A DNA stretch of 64,000 nt from Streptobacillus canis (GTDB lineage: Bacteria > Fusobacteriota > Fusobacteriia > Fusobacteriales > Leptotrichiaceae): the NCBI RefSeq assembly GCF_009733925.1, contig NZ_WOEI01000002.1, positions 66,304 through 130,303 of the forward strand. The letters run 5' to 3'. Made by a program: the position numbers and the translations under genes. The stretch's first letter is position 1. Each line of letters opens with the position of its first letter. The notes under the pieces are model-generated. The model searched no databases. It was not told where the DNA came from and saw only the letters and a list, made by a program, of their open reading frames with translations. This document shows positions 1 through 8,338 of the stretch, in pieces.

Positions 1-1
1 A

Positions 2-1366
2 ATAGAAGTTTTAGGACATAAAGATTATACTGGAATAAGATATGATGAATCAGAGCACGGACAAATAGTTGGTATGAGTGAGTATCATGCTGGAACTGCA
101 GATAAAATTTCAGGAATAACAAAAGTATCTGATACTGAAGTAGTTATTCAATTAAAGGAAAATAATCCTAAAGTAGTAACGGGTGGTGGACCATTAACAA
201 GTATTTCACAATTACTACCAAAACATTATTTATCAGATGTTGCTATGAAGGATTTAGAATCTTCAGATAAATTAAGAAAAAATCCTATTTCATATGGTAA
301 ATTTGTTGTTAAAAATGTTATTCCTGGAGAAGCATTAGAATTAGTTCCAAATGAATATTATCATTTAGGTAAGCCAAAAGTATCAAAAGTTATTTTAAAA
401 ACTTTAACTCCACAGCTTGCAGCAGAGAGTATGAAACAAGGAGAGTATCATGAGTATTTAGAAGTTCCACAAGATGCATATGATAAATATATAAATTTTG
501 ATAACCTAGCAGTAGTAGGAAGACCTGCTCTTTATTATTCATATTTAAGTTTTAATTTAGGGCATAGAGATAACGAGAAAAAAGAAAATATAATGGATAG
601 AGATACACCATTACAGGATATTAATTTAAGAAAAGCAATTGCGTATGCAATGAATGTTGATGAGGCAGCAAAAGCATTTTATAATGGATTAAGATCAAGA
701 GCAAATGGTCAAACACCACCTATATTTAAAAAATTCTATGATCCAACAAATACTGGATATGAATATAATCCTGAAAAAGCAAAACAATTATTAGAAGAAG
801 CAGGGTATAAAGATAGTGATGGAGATGGATTTGTAGATAAAGATGGTAAGAAGTTAACATTAAAATTTGCTACTATGGCTGGTTCAGATGTTGCTGAACC
901 TTTAGCACAATTTTGGTTACAAAATTGGAAAGAAGTTGGAATAGATGTTGAATTAACTAATGGAAGATTACTAGAATTCCAATTATTCTATGAAAAAGTA
1001 CAAGCAAATGATGATGATATAGATATTTATGCAGCTGCATGGGGAGTAGGTTCTTCTTTAGATCCTGCACAAACTACTTCAAGAAATGCTGAATTTAATA
1101 TGAATCGTTTCGTAAGTGAAGAAAATGATAAATTACTTGCTGCAATTTCAGATCCAAAAGGGTTAGAAGATCCTAACTATAAAGCAGAAGCATATAAAGC
1201 ATGGCATAAGTATTATTTAAGTCAAGCAGTAGAAATACCTCTAATGTTTAAGTATGAAGTAAGACCAGTAAATAAAGCGGTTAAGAGCTATAATTTACAT
1301 ACTGATGATGAAAGAGCATTAAAATTTGAAGGTGTAATAGGAGCACCAGTAAAAGCGTCAAACTAA
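2..1366 (+). CDS. Oligopeptide ABC transporter substrate-binding protein (5' truncated by window)
   Basis: The reading frame is open from base 2, so the signal peptide and N-terminal lobe lie outside the window; about 454 residues are visible. The sequence fits the SBP_bac_5 (OppA/DppA) family, which captures peptides outside the cytoplasmic membrane for an ABC importer. Supporting features are the stretch LRKAIAYAMNVDEAAKAFYN, the segment YNPEKAKQLLEEAGYKDSDG with a Ca-loop-like DSDGDGFVDKDG, and the C-terminal part with the PLMFKYEVRPVNK strand. No permease or ATPase genes follow: a bidirectional terminator comes next, so the rest of the transporter must be upstream or elsewhere. Family assignment is firm; the exact substrate is unknown. 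Confidence 0.88.
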   Translation: MEVLGHKDYTGIRYDESEHGQIVGMSEYHAGTADKISGITKVSDTEVVIQLKENNPKVVTGGGPLTSISQLLPKHYLSDVAMKDLESSDKLRKNPISYGKFVVKNVIPGEALELVPNEYYHLGKPKVSKVILKTLTPQLAAESMKQGEYHEYLEVPQDAYDKYINFDNLAVVGRPALYYSYLSFNLGHRDNEKKENIMDRDTPLQDINLRKAIAYAMNVDEAAKAFYNGLRSRANGQTPPIFKKFYDPTNTGYEYNPEKAKQLLEEAGYKDSDGDGFVDKDGKKLTLKFATMAGSDVAEPLAQFWLQNWKEVGIDVELTNGRLLEFQLFYEKVQANDDDIDIYAAAWGVGSSLDPAQTTSRNAEFNMNRFVSEENDKLLAAISDPKGLEDPNYKAEAYKAWHKYYLSQAVEIPLMFKYEVRPVNKAVKSYNLHTDDERALKFEGVIGAPVKASN

Positions 1367-1382
1367 ATATTTGTTTTCATAA

Positions 1383-1411
1383 AAAAAACACCTGATTTTC
1401 AGGTGTTTTTA
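1383..1411. terminator. Bidirectional rho-independent terminator
   Basis: AACACCTGA and TCAGGTGTT form a perfect stem around a short T loop, with A-run on the left and T-run on the right. It can therefore stop both the peptide-binding gene (plus strand) and the convergent MFS gene (minus strand). The last codons of the MFS gene lie inside it. Confidence 0.85.
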
Positions 1412-2685
1412 TTTTTAAATATTAATAAACTAATTTGGCATAATAATATACCTGTTAGAGATAAAATTAAAGTTATTATGAAAATAGTTTTATTAATTTC
1501 AATTCCAAATAATCCATTCGGAAATTTTAAAGGTATTATTTTGTGTATACTATCTCCGAAGTATATTCCAGCAGAAAAGAAAGCTTGAAATAATCCCATA
1601 CTAATATTCCTAAATTCTTTATCAAAATATTGTAAAGCAATAGAAATTAATGAAGTATATATTAATCCGTATCCAAATCCATTGAAAATATATGCCATAA
1701 AAACTAAATTAGGATTATTAGTAATTATAACTATAATATAGAAAAATATGCTTGATAATATACCAAATTGCAGTACTCTTTCTATAGAATATTTTTTAAT
1801 AAAGTATGTTCCAACAAGAATACTAGCTATTAGTTGAGGTGCTGCAAACATTGTATCATTATATGCTAATAGTAAAGGAATCATACCTATACTCTTGTTA
1901 TAAACTATCATATTTGGCCCACTAGTAGCAAATTTAACAAAAGATTGTAAGAAAGCAATAATACAAATGTATATGAATGCTTTATTTGAAATTACTTTTT
2001 TTACCTTTTCAAAAGAAAAAGGTATTTTTTTATGTTCTATATCACTAATAAATGTTGTTAATAATAGCGTTATTATAGCTATAAATGTTGAAATTAACCA
2101 TAATAATGAATAATCTTTTATTTCATTAGCTGTACCAATATATTGTACAGGAGCTGCAATAAATTCTGCAAGTAGTGGAGCTGATGCAAGTATAGATGTT
2201 GATACAGCAGCTTGTTCTTTAGCAAATGTTTCCGAAAAAATAACATTAAATATTGCAAGCATAGAAGCACATGCTCCCATTGAAAGTGATGATAAATATA
2301 ATGTGTTATAATTTGGCTTAAAATATACTGATATTGAAGCTACTATCATAAACATCATACCTAACTGAATAAATAACTTTTTTCTATCCAACATATCACT
2401 AATAAAAAATAAAGGTAGTCTAAGTATAAAACTAATAAGACCATAAGCTGCAGTAATTTGTGTAGCAAGAGCTAGATTTAAACCTAATCCACCTACTTCT
2501 ACAGGATCTACTGCATATGCTTTTCTATATGCTCTGATTATACTTACACTAGACCAAAATAAAACTAATATCCAGAATATTATAATTTGTTTTTTTGATA
2601 ATCCATATTTTTTAGTTAAGTGATATATCAGGTATAAAATGATAATTATCATAAAAATAGATGATATAATTTTTGGATTTAACAT
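1399..2685 (-). CDS. MFS transporter
   Basis: A 428-residue integral membrane protein with about 12 hydrophobic segments. The loop between TM2 and TM3 (LRLPLFFISDMLDRKKLF, about residues 87-106) is a degenerate form of the MFS signature GxLaDrxGrkk. Hydrophobic helices continue to the end, with a second-half loop near residues 295-305 (KKYSIERVLQFG). The substrate cannot be told from sequence. The start is supported by GGAGATTC just before the ATG on the minus strand and a good promoter at 2717-2745. It is convergent with the peptide-binding gene and divergent from the following outer-membrane protein gene. The stop codon lies within the shared terminator hairpin. Confidence 0.8.
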   Translation of the reverse strand: MLNPKIISSIFMIIIILYLIYHLTKKYGLSKKQIIIFWILVLFWSSVSIIRAYRKAYAVDPVEVGGLGLNLALATQITAAYGLISFILRLPLFFISDMLDRKKLFIQLGMMFMIVASISVYFKPNYNTLYLSSLSMGACASMLAIFNVIFSETFAKEQAAVSTSILASAPLLAEFIAAPVQYIGTANEIKDYSLLWLISTFIAIITLLLTTFISDIEHKKIPFSFEKVKKVISNKAFIYICIIAFLQSFVKFATSGPNMIVYNKSIGMIPLLLAYNDTMFAAPQLIASILVGTYFIKKYSIERVLQFGILSSIFFYIIVIITNNPNLVFMAYIFNGFGYGLIYTSLISIALQYFDKEFRNISMGLFQAFFSAGIYFGDSIHKIIPLKFPNGLFGIEINKTIFIITLILSLTGILLCQISLLIFKNKNT

Positions 2686-2716
2686 TGTGAATCTCCTTTT
2701 TTAAATTTTACAGATT

Positions 2717-2745
2717 ATTATACAGTTTTTTATAATTTAATTCAA
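2717..2745 (-). promoter_or_regulatory. Sigma70-type promoter of the MFS gene
   Basis: Read on the minus strand: TTGAAT (2745-2740), a 17-base spacer, and a perfect TATAAT (2722-2717). The start codon follows about 30 bases downstream, preceded by a GGAG ribosome-binding site. Confidence 0.7.
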
Positions 2746-2752
2746 GTAAGAC

Positions 2753-2777
2753 TAGCAAAAAAAGCATAAATTTGCTA
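2753..2777. repeat. Inverted repeat in the divergent intergenic region
   Basis: TAGCAAA (2753-2759) and TTTGCTA (2771-2777) form a 7-bp inverted repeat with an 11-base centre. It sits upstream of the MFS promoter and just before a TATACT -10-like box at 2782-2787 that may serve the rightward gene. It could be an operator, but arm length and AT-richness make chance possible. Confidence 0.35.
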
Positions 2778-2811
2778 AACTTATACTAAGGAGATGTAAA
2801 GGAGAAAAAGA

Positions 2812-4086
2812 ATGAAAAAATATATATTTATGCTACTAATCAGTTTATCAATATTCACTTTTTCTAAAGAGATAAAAGGATTTACGACATATTTAAGTGA
2901 AAATGAGCTAAAAAAAATAGCAAAACAAGAAAAAGTAAATGAATATTTAGATAAAAATTATCCAGGTAAATATTATGCAGAAATTTTAGAAAATGGGATA
3001 TACATTTATCCAAGAATACAATATATTAAATTAAATTCTAAAGAATATAATATGAATAGTATTTTAAAGGCTCTGCCAGATATCTATATAGGGAAAATTT
3101 TAAGAGATGTTGATTTTTTAGTTGATCCTAAGACTACAGAACTTTTAAAAGAACAAAAAATTATGAACCTATATTACAGAGTAGTTATAGATTCTGATGG
3201 AACTGTTGGTGTAGTTATAGATGAAGTTAATGAAAATAGTGATGAAATTAAAACTGGAGTAAGTATTGATAATAAAGAAAGTATTGCAAGTTTAGAGTAT
3301 ACTAAGGGTAATTTTAGAGAAAATGATGTACTTGATTTTGAAACACGTATATATTTTCAAGATGTAAAAGCAGATATTAATGCAAAATATATTATGTATA
3401 ATTTTAAGAGAAATGAAAAATATATTTTTAGTGGAGGGCTTGATAAAGAAGAAGGGGTATTTGTAAAAGCTGAAGCTCAAAAATATGCATTAAGTAATAA
3501 AATAAATTCATATGAATACTTTATTAAACCAGATATTAGTTTACAATATTCATATTCAGATACTCATAAAATTACAGCTAGAATGGGTATGAACTATAAG
3601 ATGAAGGTAATTTCAGGCTTAAAATTAGATTTAAATACTAATATTAAATATGAAAATAGATTCCTTACAAATGACTATAACATATTCTTTGAAACAACAT
3701 TAGATAGTTCACTTGACCTATCTAATAATGCAAGATTAAATAATGAGTTATACTTAAAAATTGCGACTATACCTTTACAAGAAAAATATAAAATAAAAGT
3801 ATATGATGCAAAGATTATTGAAGATGATGCAATAGGAGGAGATATAGCGTTTATATTTAAGACTAATCTTGATAGCTTTAAATTATTTGATTCACAGTTA
3901 TATTTCTTTAATGATTTAATAGTGTATAAAAATTATGGAAAAAAAGCAATGTTTACGGATGGTATAGGTGTAGGAATTAAGAGTAAATTCTTACCTGTTG
4001 ATTTAGATGGATATGTAGGTTTTGGATTTAATTCAAATAGAAAAGTAGGAGCGCTAGGTGGACTTAGTGCAGGAATAAAATTTTAA
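2812..4086 (+). CDS. Putative outer-membrane beta-barrel protein
   Basis: A 424-residue protein with a clear Sec signal peptide (residues 1-18, basic MKK then a hydrophobic core ending FTFS). Residues 19-150 form a mixed, periplasmic-looking region. One strand pattern there (VVIDSDGTVGVVIDEV, about 125-140) resembles the end of a POTRA domain. From about 150 onward there are alternating amphipathic strands typical of a barrel, ending ...LGGLSAGIKF with a C-terminal phenylalanine, the usual barrel-assembly signal. It may be a small Omp85-like protein, but I cannot claim a named family. The gene is followed after 12 bases by the sigma-like gene, so the two may share a transcript. Confidence 0.55.
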   Translation: MKKYIFMLLISLSIFTFSKEIKGFTTYLSENELKKIAKQEKVNEYLDKNYPGKYYAEILENGIYIYPRIQYIKLNSKEYNMNSILKALPDIYIGKILRDVDFLVDPKTTELLKEQKIMNLYYRVVIDSDGTVGVVIDEVNENSDEIKTGVSIDNKESIASLEYTKGNFRENDVLDFETRIYFQDVKADINAKYIMYNFKRNEKYIFSGGLDKEEGVFVKAEAQKYALSNKINSYEYFIKPDISLQYSYSDTHKITARMGMNYKMKVISGLKLDLNTNIKYENRFLTNDYNIFFETTLDSSLDLSNNARLNNELYLKIATIPLQEKYKIKVYDAKIIEDDAIGGDIAFIFKTNLDSFKLFDSQLYFFNDLIVYKNYGKKAMFTDGIGVGIKSKFLPVDLDGYVGFGFNSNRKVGALGGLSAGIKF

Positions 4087-4098
4087 TGTGAGGTAGCA

Positions 4099-5040
4099 AT
4101 GGAAAGTAAATTAGCAAAAATTATTGCAGATATAGAAAAAAATAATAAGGTTGATTTTAATAGTATTTTTGTAAGAAAAGATTTAAACGATTTAGATGTT
4201 TTAGGAACTATAATTTATTGTTTAAAAAACAATATAGATGATGTAAATGAATCTTATGATTTAAATTATGCAGATATTGAAAATACGTATTTTAATGATG
4301 GAGAAGTAGAAGATTACCTAAAAAACTATAATGAAAATGAAGAAGATTATTCAGATGAAGTACTTAATAGTTTTGCTAAAATAGCAATATATGAAAGTAT
4401 CAAACATACTAAAATTAATTTCTCATTTAATGATGTTAAACAAGAAGCATTACTTGCTGTAATTAAATTTAAAAATGAATATTATGATAAATTTTCAAAA
4501 TCATATGATATGGAATTTTTAAAAGATGTATTAAGACTTTTTGTAAGAAGAGCATTAATTAGTTATCAATATAATGAACTTTCAAATTATTCAGAACAAG
4601 AATATTTATCTTTACTATATATCAAAATCAGTAGTGAAGTAAGCGAAGGTGAAAAATTAGAAGAAGTATTACAAAGAGTAGGGATTACTAAAGAATATTA
4701 TGAAGAATTAGCTAAAGTATTTGAAAATGAAGAATTCTCTTTAACTTATGATGAAATTAAAGAAGAAACTGAAAGAATAAAAAGAAAATATGAAATAGCA
4801 TTAAATACAAATAGATTATCATTCCTAGAGGAAACAGTACTTTCAATGTATCTTGGTTTAGATGGGAAAAAATTAAGTGTAAATGAAATTGCAAAGAAAA
4901 ATAGTACAGATAAAGTAACAATACAAGAATTAGTTAATACAGCAATATTTAAATTATCACTAATCTTTGATATGGAAGTATTGAATGATTTAGAAAGAAT
5001 ATATACTGATTTGGAGGGTATAAATGATAAGCTTATCTAA
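4099..5040 (+). CDS. Divergent sigma-70-like factor
   Basis: A 313-residue acidic protein with weak but ordered likeness to sigma-70. Residues about 85-155 resemble region 2 (FNDVKQEALLAVIKFKNEYY ... VLRLFVRRALISYQ, compare the D-QEG--GL--A---FD ... IR-AI pattern). Residues about 245-290 resemble region 4 (LEETVLSMYLGLDGKKLSVN followed by EIAKKNSTDKVTIQELV, compare E--VL-LRYGLDG ... EIG--LG-S-E-V-Q). The usual YATWWIRQAI stretch of region 2.4 is not recognisable. Downstream nif3 overlaps its 3' end by 17 bases, and sigA next to nif3 is the common order in low-GC bacteria. So this is either a fast-evolving housekeeping sigma factor or a paralogue replacing it at the locus. Confidence 0.55.
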   Translation: MESKLAKIIADIEKNNKVDFNSIFVRKDLNDLDVLGTIIYCLKNNIDDVNESYDLNYADIENTYFNDGEVEDYLKNYNENEEDYSDEVLNSFAKIAIYESIKHTKINFSFNDVKQEALLAVIKFKNEYYDKFSKSYDMEFLKDVLRLFVRRALISYQYNELSNYSEQEYLSLLYIKISSEVSEGEKLEEVLQRVGITKEYYEELAKVFENEEFSLTYDEIKEETERIKRKYEIALNTNRLSFLEETVLSMYLGLDGKKLSVNEIAKKNSTDKVTIQELVNTAIFKLSLIFDMEVLNDLERIYTDLEGINDKLI

Positions 5041-5791
5041 ACTTATTAAAGGGTTTGAAGAAATATTTCCAAGAGATTTAGCTGAAGAATGGGATAATGT
5101 TGGATTGCTAGTTGGAGATATTAGGAAAAAAGTAAATAAAATTATGCTTTGTTTAGATATTACAAGAGAAGCGGTAGATTTTGCAATTCAAGAAAAGGTT
5201 GATTTAATAATATCTCATCACCCTTTTATATTTAAAGGTCAAAAAAAGATACTTGCAGATAATATAATAGGATCAAAAATTATAGATGTAATTAAAAATG
5301 ATATAGCTGTATATTCAGCACATACTAATGTTGATGCCGCAAAAGATGGATTAAATGAATACATCTTAGAGAAAATGAATCTTGAAGGAGAAATGTTAGA
5401 AGGAGATTTAATAGCTCTAAGAAGATTTAATTTAAAAGAAAAAATATCTATAGAAGAATTAGCAAATAAAATTAAAGATAATTTAGATATAAAAAATGTT
5501 AGATTAAGTAGAGCAGGGGATAATAGATTAGTTAAAAAGATAGCTGTTACTACAGGCGCAGGAGATTCATTTATACCATTAATTAGAGGTAAAGTAGATC
5601 TATTTATCACTGGAGATTTAAAACATCACATATCACTTGATATGGGAGAAGAAAATTTACACTTATTAGATATAGATCACTATGGAAGTGAAAAAATGGT
5701 TGTAGAACTATTTGAAAGAAAATTAAGAGAAATAGATAGTGAATTAGAATTAATAAAATTTGATTCTGGTGAGGTATTTGAATATATTTAA
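5024..5791 (+). CDS. Nif3-like dinuclear metal-centre protein
   Basis: A 255-residue Nif3/YqfO family protein (NGG1-interacting factor 3), usually a toroidal hexamer with two metals per subunit; the biological reaction is unsettled. Visible motifs: AEEWDNVGLLVGD at the N-terminus, the metal-binding ISHHPFIFKG (about residue 62), the AHTNVDAAKDGLNEY motif, and near the C-terminus the TGDLKHHISLDMGEE and LDIDHYGSEK histidines. Length equals the short form of the family. Its ATG is inside the sigma-like gene and preceded by GGAGG at a proper distance. A terminator follows directly after the stop. Confidence 0.92.
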   Translation: MISLSKLIKGFEEIFPRDLAEEWDNVGLLVGDIRKKVNKIMLCLDITREAVDFAIQEKVDLIISHHPFIFKGQKKILADNIIGSKIIDVIKNDIAVYSAHTNVDAAKDGLNEYILEKMNLEGEMLEGDLIALRRFNLKEKISIEELANKIKDNLDIKNVRLSRAGDNRLVKKIAVTTGAGDSFIPLIRGKVDLFITGDLKHHISLDMGEENLHLLDIDHYGSEKMVVELFERKLREIDSELELIKFDSGEVFEYI

Positions 5792-5815
5792 GGCAAGTTT
5801 TTACTTGCCTTTTTA
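5791..5815 (+). terminator. Rho-independent terminator after nif3
   Basis: AGGCAAG (5791-5797) pairs with CTTGCCT (5804-5810) around a T-rich loop and runs into TTTTAT. It begins right at the nif3 stop codon. Confidence 0.85.
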
Positions 5816-5838
5816 TACTTTTTAGTATAAAATATATT

Positions 5839-6170
5839 AGTTGGTATCCCAGCTAATCGCAAGATTTATCTTGAGGAAAGTCCAAACTTCATAGAGCAAT
5901 GGTGGCAGCTAACGGCTGCTGGGAGTAATCCTAAGGAAAGTGCAACAGAAAGTAAACCGCCTATATAGGTAAGGGTGAAAGGGTGAGGTAAGAGCTCACC
6001 AGAGATGTAGGAGACTACATTTGCTTGTAAACCCCACCAGAAGCAAGAATGTGATAAAAGAATATAGGGCTGCTCGTCCTTCTTTTGGTTATTCGCTTGA
6101 GCGGGTATGTAAATACACGCCTAGAAAAATGATTGGCAAATACAGAATTTGGCTTATAGGGGTGCCAATA
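5839..6170 (+). ncRNA. rnpB: RNase P RNA (bacterial class A-like)
   Basis: This is the catalytic RNA that removes tRNA 5' leaders. It contains the universal core stretches GAGGAAAGTCC (5873-5883), ACAGAAAGTAAACCGCC, GGTAAGGGTGAAAGGGTGAGG with AAGAGCTCACCAG, and near the 3' end ACAGAATTTGGCTTATAG. The closing helix P1 is visible: TTGGTATCCC (5841-5850) pairs with GGGGTGCCAA (6159-6168), including two G-T wobbles, which sets the ends within a few bases. A TATAAA box at 5826-5831 gives a plausible start. A strong terminator follows at 6174-6203. Confidence 0.95.
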
Positions 6171-6173
6171 TTT

Positions 6174-6203
6174 AAAAGGACATTTAGTCCTTTATTTTTT
6201 TTT
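6174..6203 (+). terminator. Terminator of RNase P RNA
   Basis: AAAAGGAC (6174-6181), loop ATTTA, GTCCTTTA (6187-6194), followed by a run of nine T. Confidence 0.85.
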
Positions 6204-6235
6204 GAAAAATACGAGTATTTATATAGTCCTTTCAA

Positions 6236-6264
6236 TTGACAAAAATTTCAAAAAAAGTTATACT
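6236..6264 (+). promoter_or_regulatory. Consensus sigma70 promoter upstream of the hemW leader
   Basis: A perfect TTGACA (6236-6241), a 17-base spacer, and TATACT (6259-6264). Transcription would begin near 6271, only about 87 bases before the hairpin at 6325-6357. Confidence 0.8.
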
Positions 6265-6270
6265 AATATA

Positions 6271-6357
6271 GTAAATACTAAACAAATATGTTGTGTGAAC
6301 TATAAAAAATAATGAATAGAAATTCCACCAAAAACACAATGTTTTGGTGGTTTTTTG
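6271..6357 (+). ncRNA. Short terminated transcript: candidate small RNA or attenuator leader of hemW
   Basis: The near-consensus promoter just upstream and the strong terminator at 6325-6357 define a transcript of about 87 bases with no convincing coding frame. The hemW ribosome-binding site (GGAG at 6365-6368) lies directly after the terminator, so hemW is either expressed by read-through or has its expression conditioned by this hairpin. TTGTGT (6291-6296) can pair with ACACAA (6334-6339), which covers the upper part of the terminator's 5' arm and its loop, so an alternative antiterminator fold is possible. It matches no riboswitch class that I recognise. Confidence 0.45.
6325..6357 (+). 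terminator. Terminator or attenuator hairpin before hemW
   Basis: CCACCAAAA (6325-6333) pairs with TTTTGGTGG (6342-6350), followed by TTTTTTG. It ends 16 bases before the hemW start codon, and lies between the promoter at 6236 and the gene. Confidence 0.8.
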
Positions 6358-6373
6358 TATAAATTGGAGAAAA

Positions 6374-7456
6374 ATGAAAAATATAAATGGTATATATATA
6401 CACATACCTTTTTGTAATAAAAGATGTCACTATTGTGATTTTCATGTTTTTGTAAATATGAATGATAAGATAGAAAAGTATGTTGAATATATAATAAAAG
6501 AAATTAAACTATATCCAGAATATACATATGATACAGTATATTTTGGGGGAGGAACTCCATCACTATTAAACGGAGAACAAATAAAAAGAATATTAGATAA
6601 TTTAAAAAGAACAGAAGATGCTGAAATTACATTAGAACTTAATCCTAGTGATATGGATTTAGAAAGACTTCAGTTTATTAGAAATGCTGGAATAAATAGA
6701 CTAAGTATAGGTTTTCAAAGTTTTAATGATGACATGTTGAAATTTATGAATAGAGATCATAGTTCAAAAAAAGCAATAGAAACATATAAAAATGCAAGGA
6801 TTGCTGGATTTGATAATATATCTCTTGATTTAATATTTTCAGTACCTGGACAAGATATGGAGATGTTAGAAAATGATTTAGATAACTTTTTAAAATTAGA
6901 TCCAGAACATTTATCAATTTATTCATTGATATGGGAAGAAGGAACTAATTTTACAAGAAGACTTGAAAAAGGTGAATTAAAAGCTTTAGATGAAGATCTA
7001 GAAGCAGATATGTTTATAAAAATAGAAGATAGATTAAAAAATCATGGATATAATCATTATGAAATATCATCATTTTGTAAAGATGGAAGAGAAAGTAAAC
7101 ATAATATAAAATATTGGGATAATACGGAATATGTAGGAGTAGGAGTAAATGCTACAAGTTTCTATAACGGAGAGATATTTGCTAAGGTCAAATCTTTAGC
7201 TAAGTACTATAGATTAATAGATCAAGGAATTATTCCAATAGAAGAAAAAACAGTAGAGAGGGTTGATGAAAATGAACTAGAAAATCTAAAATATATTTTA
7301 GGTCTAAGAATGTTAATAAAAGGGGTAGAATATACTCCAAATGATAAAATTGATAAACTAATTAAAAGAGGTTTAATAGAAAGATTTGATGATAGAATAA
7401 GACTTACAAGAGAAGGAATGTTACTATCGAATGAAGTTTTTGTTGAATTTGTATAA
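6374..7456 (+). CDS. hemW: HemW-like radical SAM protein
   Basis: A 360-residue radical SAM protein. The N-terminus GIYIHIPFCNKRCHYCDFHV has the CxxxCxxC cluster motif with the extra cysteine spacing typical of HemN/HemW. YFGGGTPSLL is the glycine-rich SAM-binding strand, followed by ELNPSD and RLSIGFQSF. Family members once called oxygen-independent coproporphyrinogen oxidase are now mostly regarded as heme chaperones (HemW). The short length and missing HemN N-terminal extension favour HemW. An upstream in-frame TTG would put the start inside the terminator stem; the ATG at 6374 with GGAG six bases before it is preferred. It is followed closely by an EamA transporter gene. Confidence 0.88.
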   Translation: MKNINGIYIHIPFCNKRCHYCDFHVFVNMNDKIEKYVEYIIKEIKLYPEYTYDTVYFGGGTPSLLNGEQIKRILDNLKRTEDAEITLELNPSDMDLERLQFIRNAGINRLSIGFQSFNDDMLKFMNRDHSSKKAIETYKNARIAGFDNISLDLIFSVPGQDMEMLENDLDNFLKLDPEHLSIYSLIWEEGTNFTRRLEKGELKALDEDLEADMFIKIEDRLKNHGYNHYEISSFCKDGRESKHNIKYWDNTEYVGVGVNATSFYNGEIFAKVKSLAKYYRLIDQGIIPIEEKTVERVDENELENLKYILGLRMLIKGVEYTPNDKIDKLIKRGLIERFDDRIRLTREGMLLSNEVFVEFV

Positions 7457-7465
7457 GGAGTAGAA

Positions 7466-8335
7466 GTGGAAAGTAAAAAAAGATACTATTTAGGAATAAT
7501 CTTTGTATTACTGTCAGCTATAGGTTTTTCAACATTACAAATGTTTGTAAAGATGTTACCTAATGTTTCAGTAGGGAATAAATTGTTTTATAGAAATGTT
7601 GTAATTACAGTAATTACATATATATTAATTAGAGCAAGAGGAATTGATTTAAAAGTAGAAAAAAGTGAATGGCCATTACTCTTATCTAGAATAGTTTTTG
7701 GACTATCTGGAGTAATAATTAATTTTTATACTTTGTCATATATATTACTTGCTGATTCAACAACTATACAAAAATTATCATCTTTTATAGTATTAATACT
7801 TTCATATTTCTTTTTTAATGAAAAATTCACTAAGGTACAATTTTTAGCTTTAGTTGGATCATTTATGGGTGTAGTATTAATAGTAAAACCAGGGAGTTCA
7901 AATTTTTCTTTTGGATACATATTAGCAATAATAGGAGCGTTTTGTTCCGCATTTGCTTACTCATGTATTAGAGCCTTAGGTATAAGAAAAAAAGTTAATC
8001 CCATGCTTATAGTTTTCTATTTTTCACTATTTAACACAATTTTTTCTGCACCTTATGTAATAACACATAGACCTCACTTTGACACTAGAACGGCCATCTT
8101 GTTATTTGGGATAGGACTTTTTGGTGCCATAGGACAATTTGGTATAACTTTTGCATATAATTTTGCACCGGCAAAACAAATATCAGTTTTTGAATATACA
8201 CAGGTTATTTTCTCATCTATACTTGGCGTAGTTTTCCTAGGAGAAATACCTGATAAATATAGTGTTATGGGATATATTATCATAATTTCTATAGGTATAT
8301 TCATGTATAGATACAATTTGAAAAAGGAGAATTAA
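7466..8335 (+). CDS. EamA/DMT-family transporter
   Basis: A 289-residue protein with ten hydrophobic segments arranged as two EamA repeats. The first half carries LQMFVKMLPNVSVGNKLFYR after TM1 and FFFNEKFTKVQFLALVGSF at the usual repeat end. The second half carries the matching FAYNFAPAKQISVFEYTQVI and FLGEIPDKYSVMGYIIII. Family members move metabolites such as amino acids, nucleosides or S-adenosylmethionine; the substrate is not predictable here. Translation starts at GTG (7466) with AGGAG upstream, nine bases after hemW. It ends three bases before the ABC exporter gene, suggesting one transcript. Confidence 0.85.
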   Translation: MESKKRYYLGIIFVLLSAIGFSTLQMFVKMLPNVSVGNKLFYRNVVITVITYILIRARGIDLKVEKSEWPLLLSRIVFGLSGVIINFYTLSYILLADSTTIQKLSSFIVLILSYFFFNEKFTKVQFLALVGSFMGVVLIVKPGSSNFSFGYILAIIGAFCSAFAYSCIRALGIRKKVNPMLIVFYFSLFNTIFSAPYVITHRPHFDTRTAILLFGIGLFGAIGQFGITFAYNFAPAKQISVFEYTQVIFSSILGVVFLGEIPDKYSVMGYIIIISIGIFMYRYNLKKEN

Positions 8336-8338
8336 TAT

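Noticed and set aside
5239..5610. Long minus-strand frame inside nif3, and similar ones inside tamB (36196-36678, 37894-38388, 38473-39054)
   Set aside because: They are opposite-strand shadows of well-supported genes, arising from AT-rich codon use, with no motifs.
6021..6239. A 72-codon open frame at 6021
   Set aside because: It lies inside RNase P RNA and its terminator and has no coding features.
6344..6373. Upstream TTG start for hemW
   Set aside because: It lies within the terminator stem; the ATG at 6374 has a proper GGAG and the family's normal beginning.
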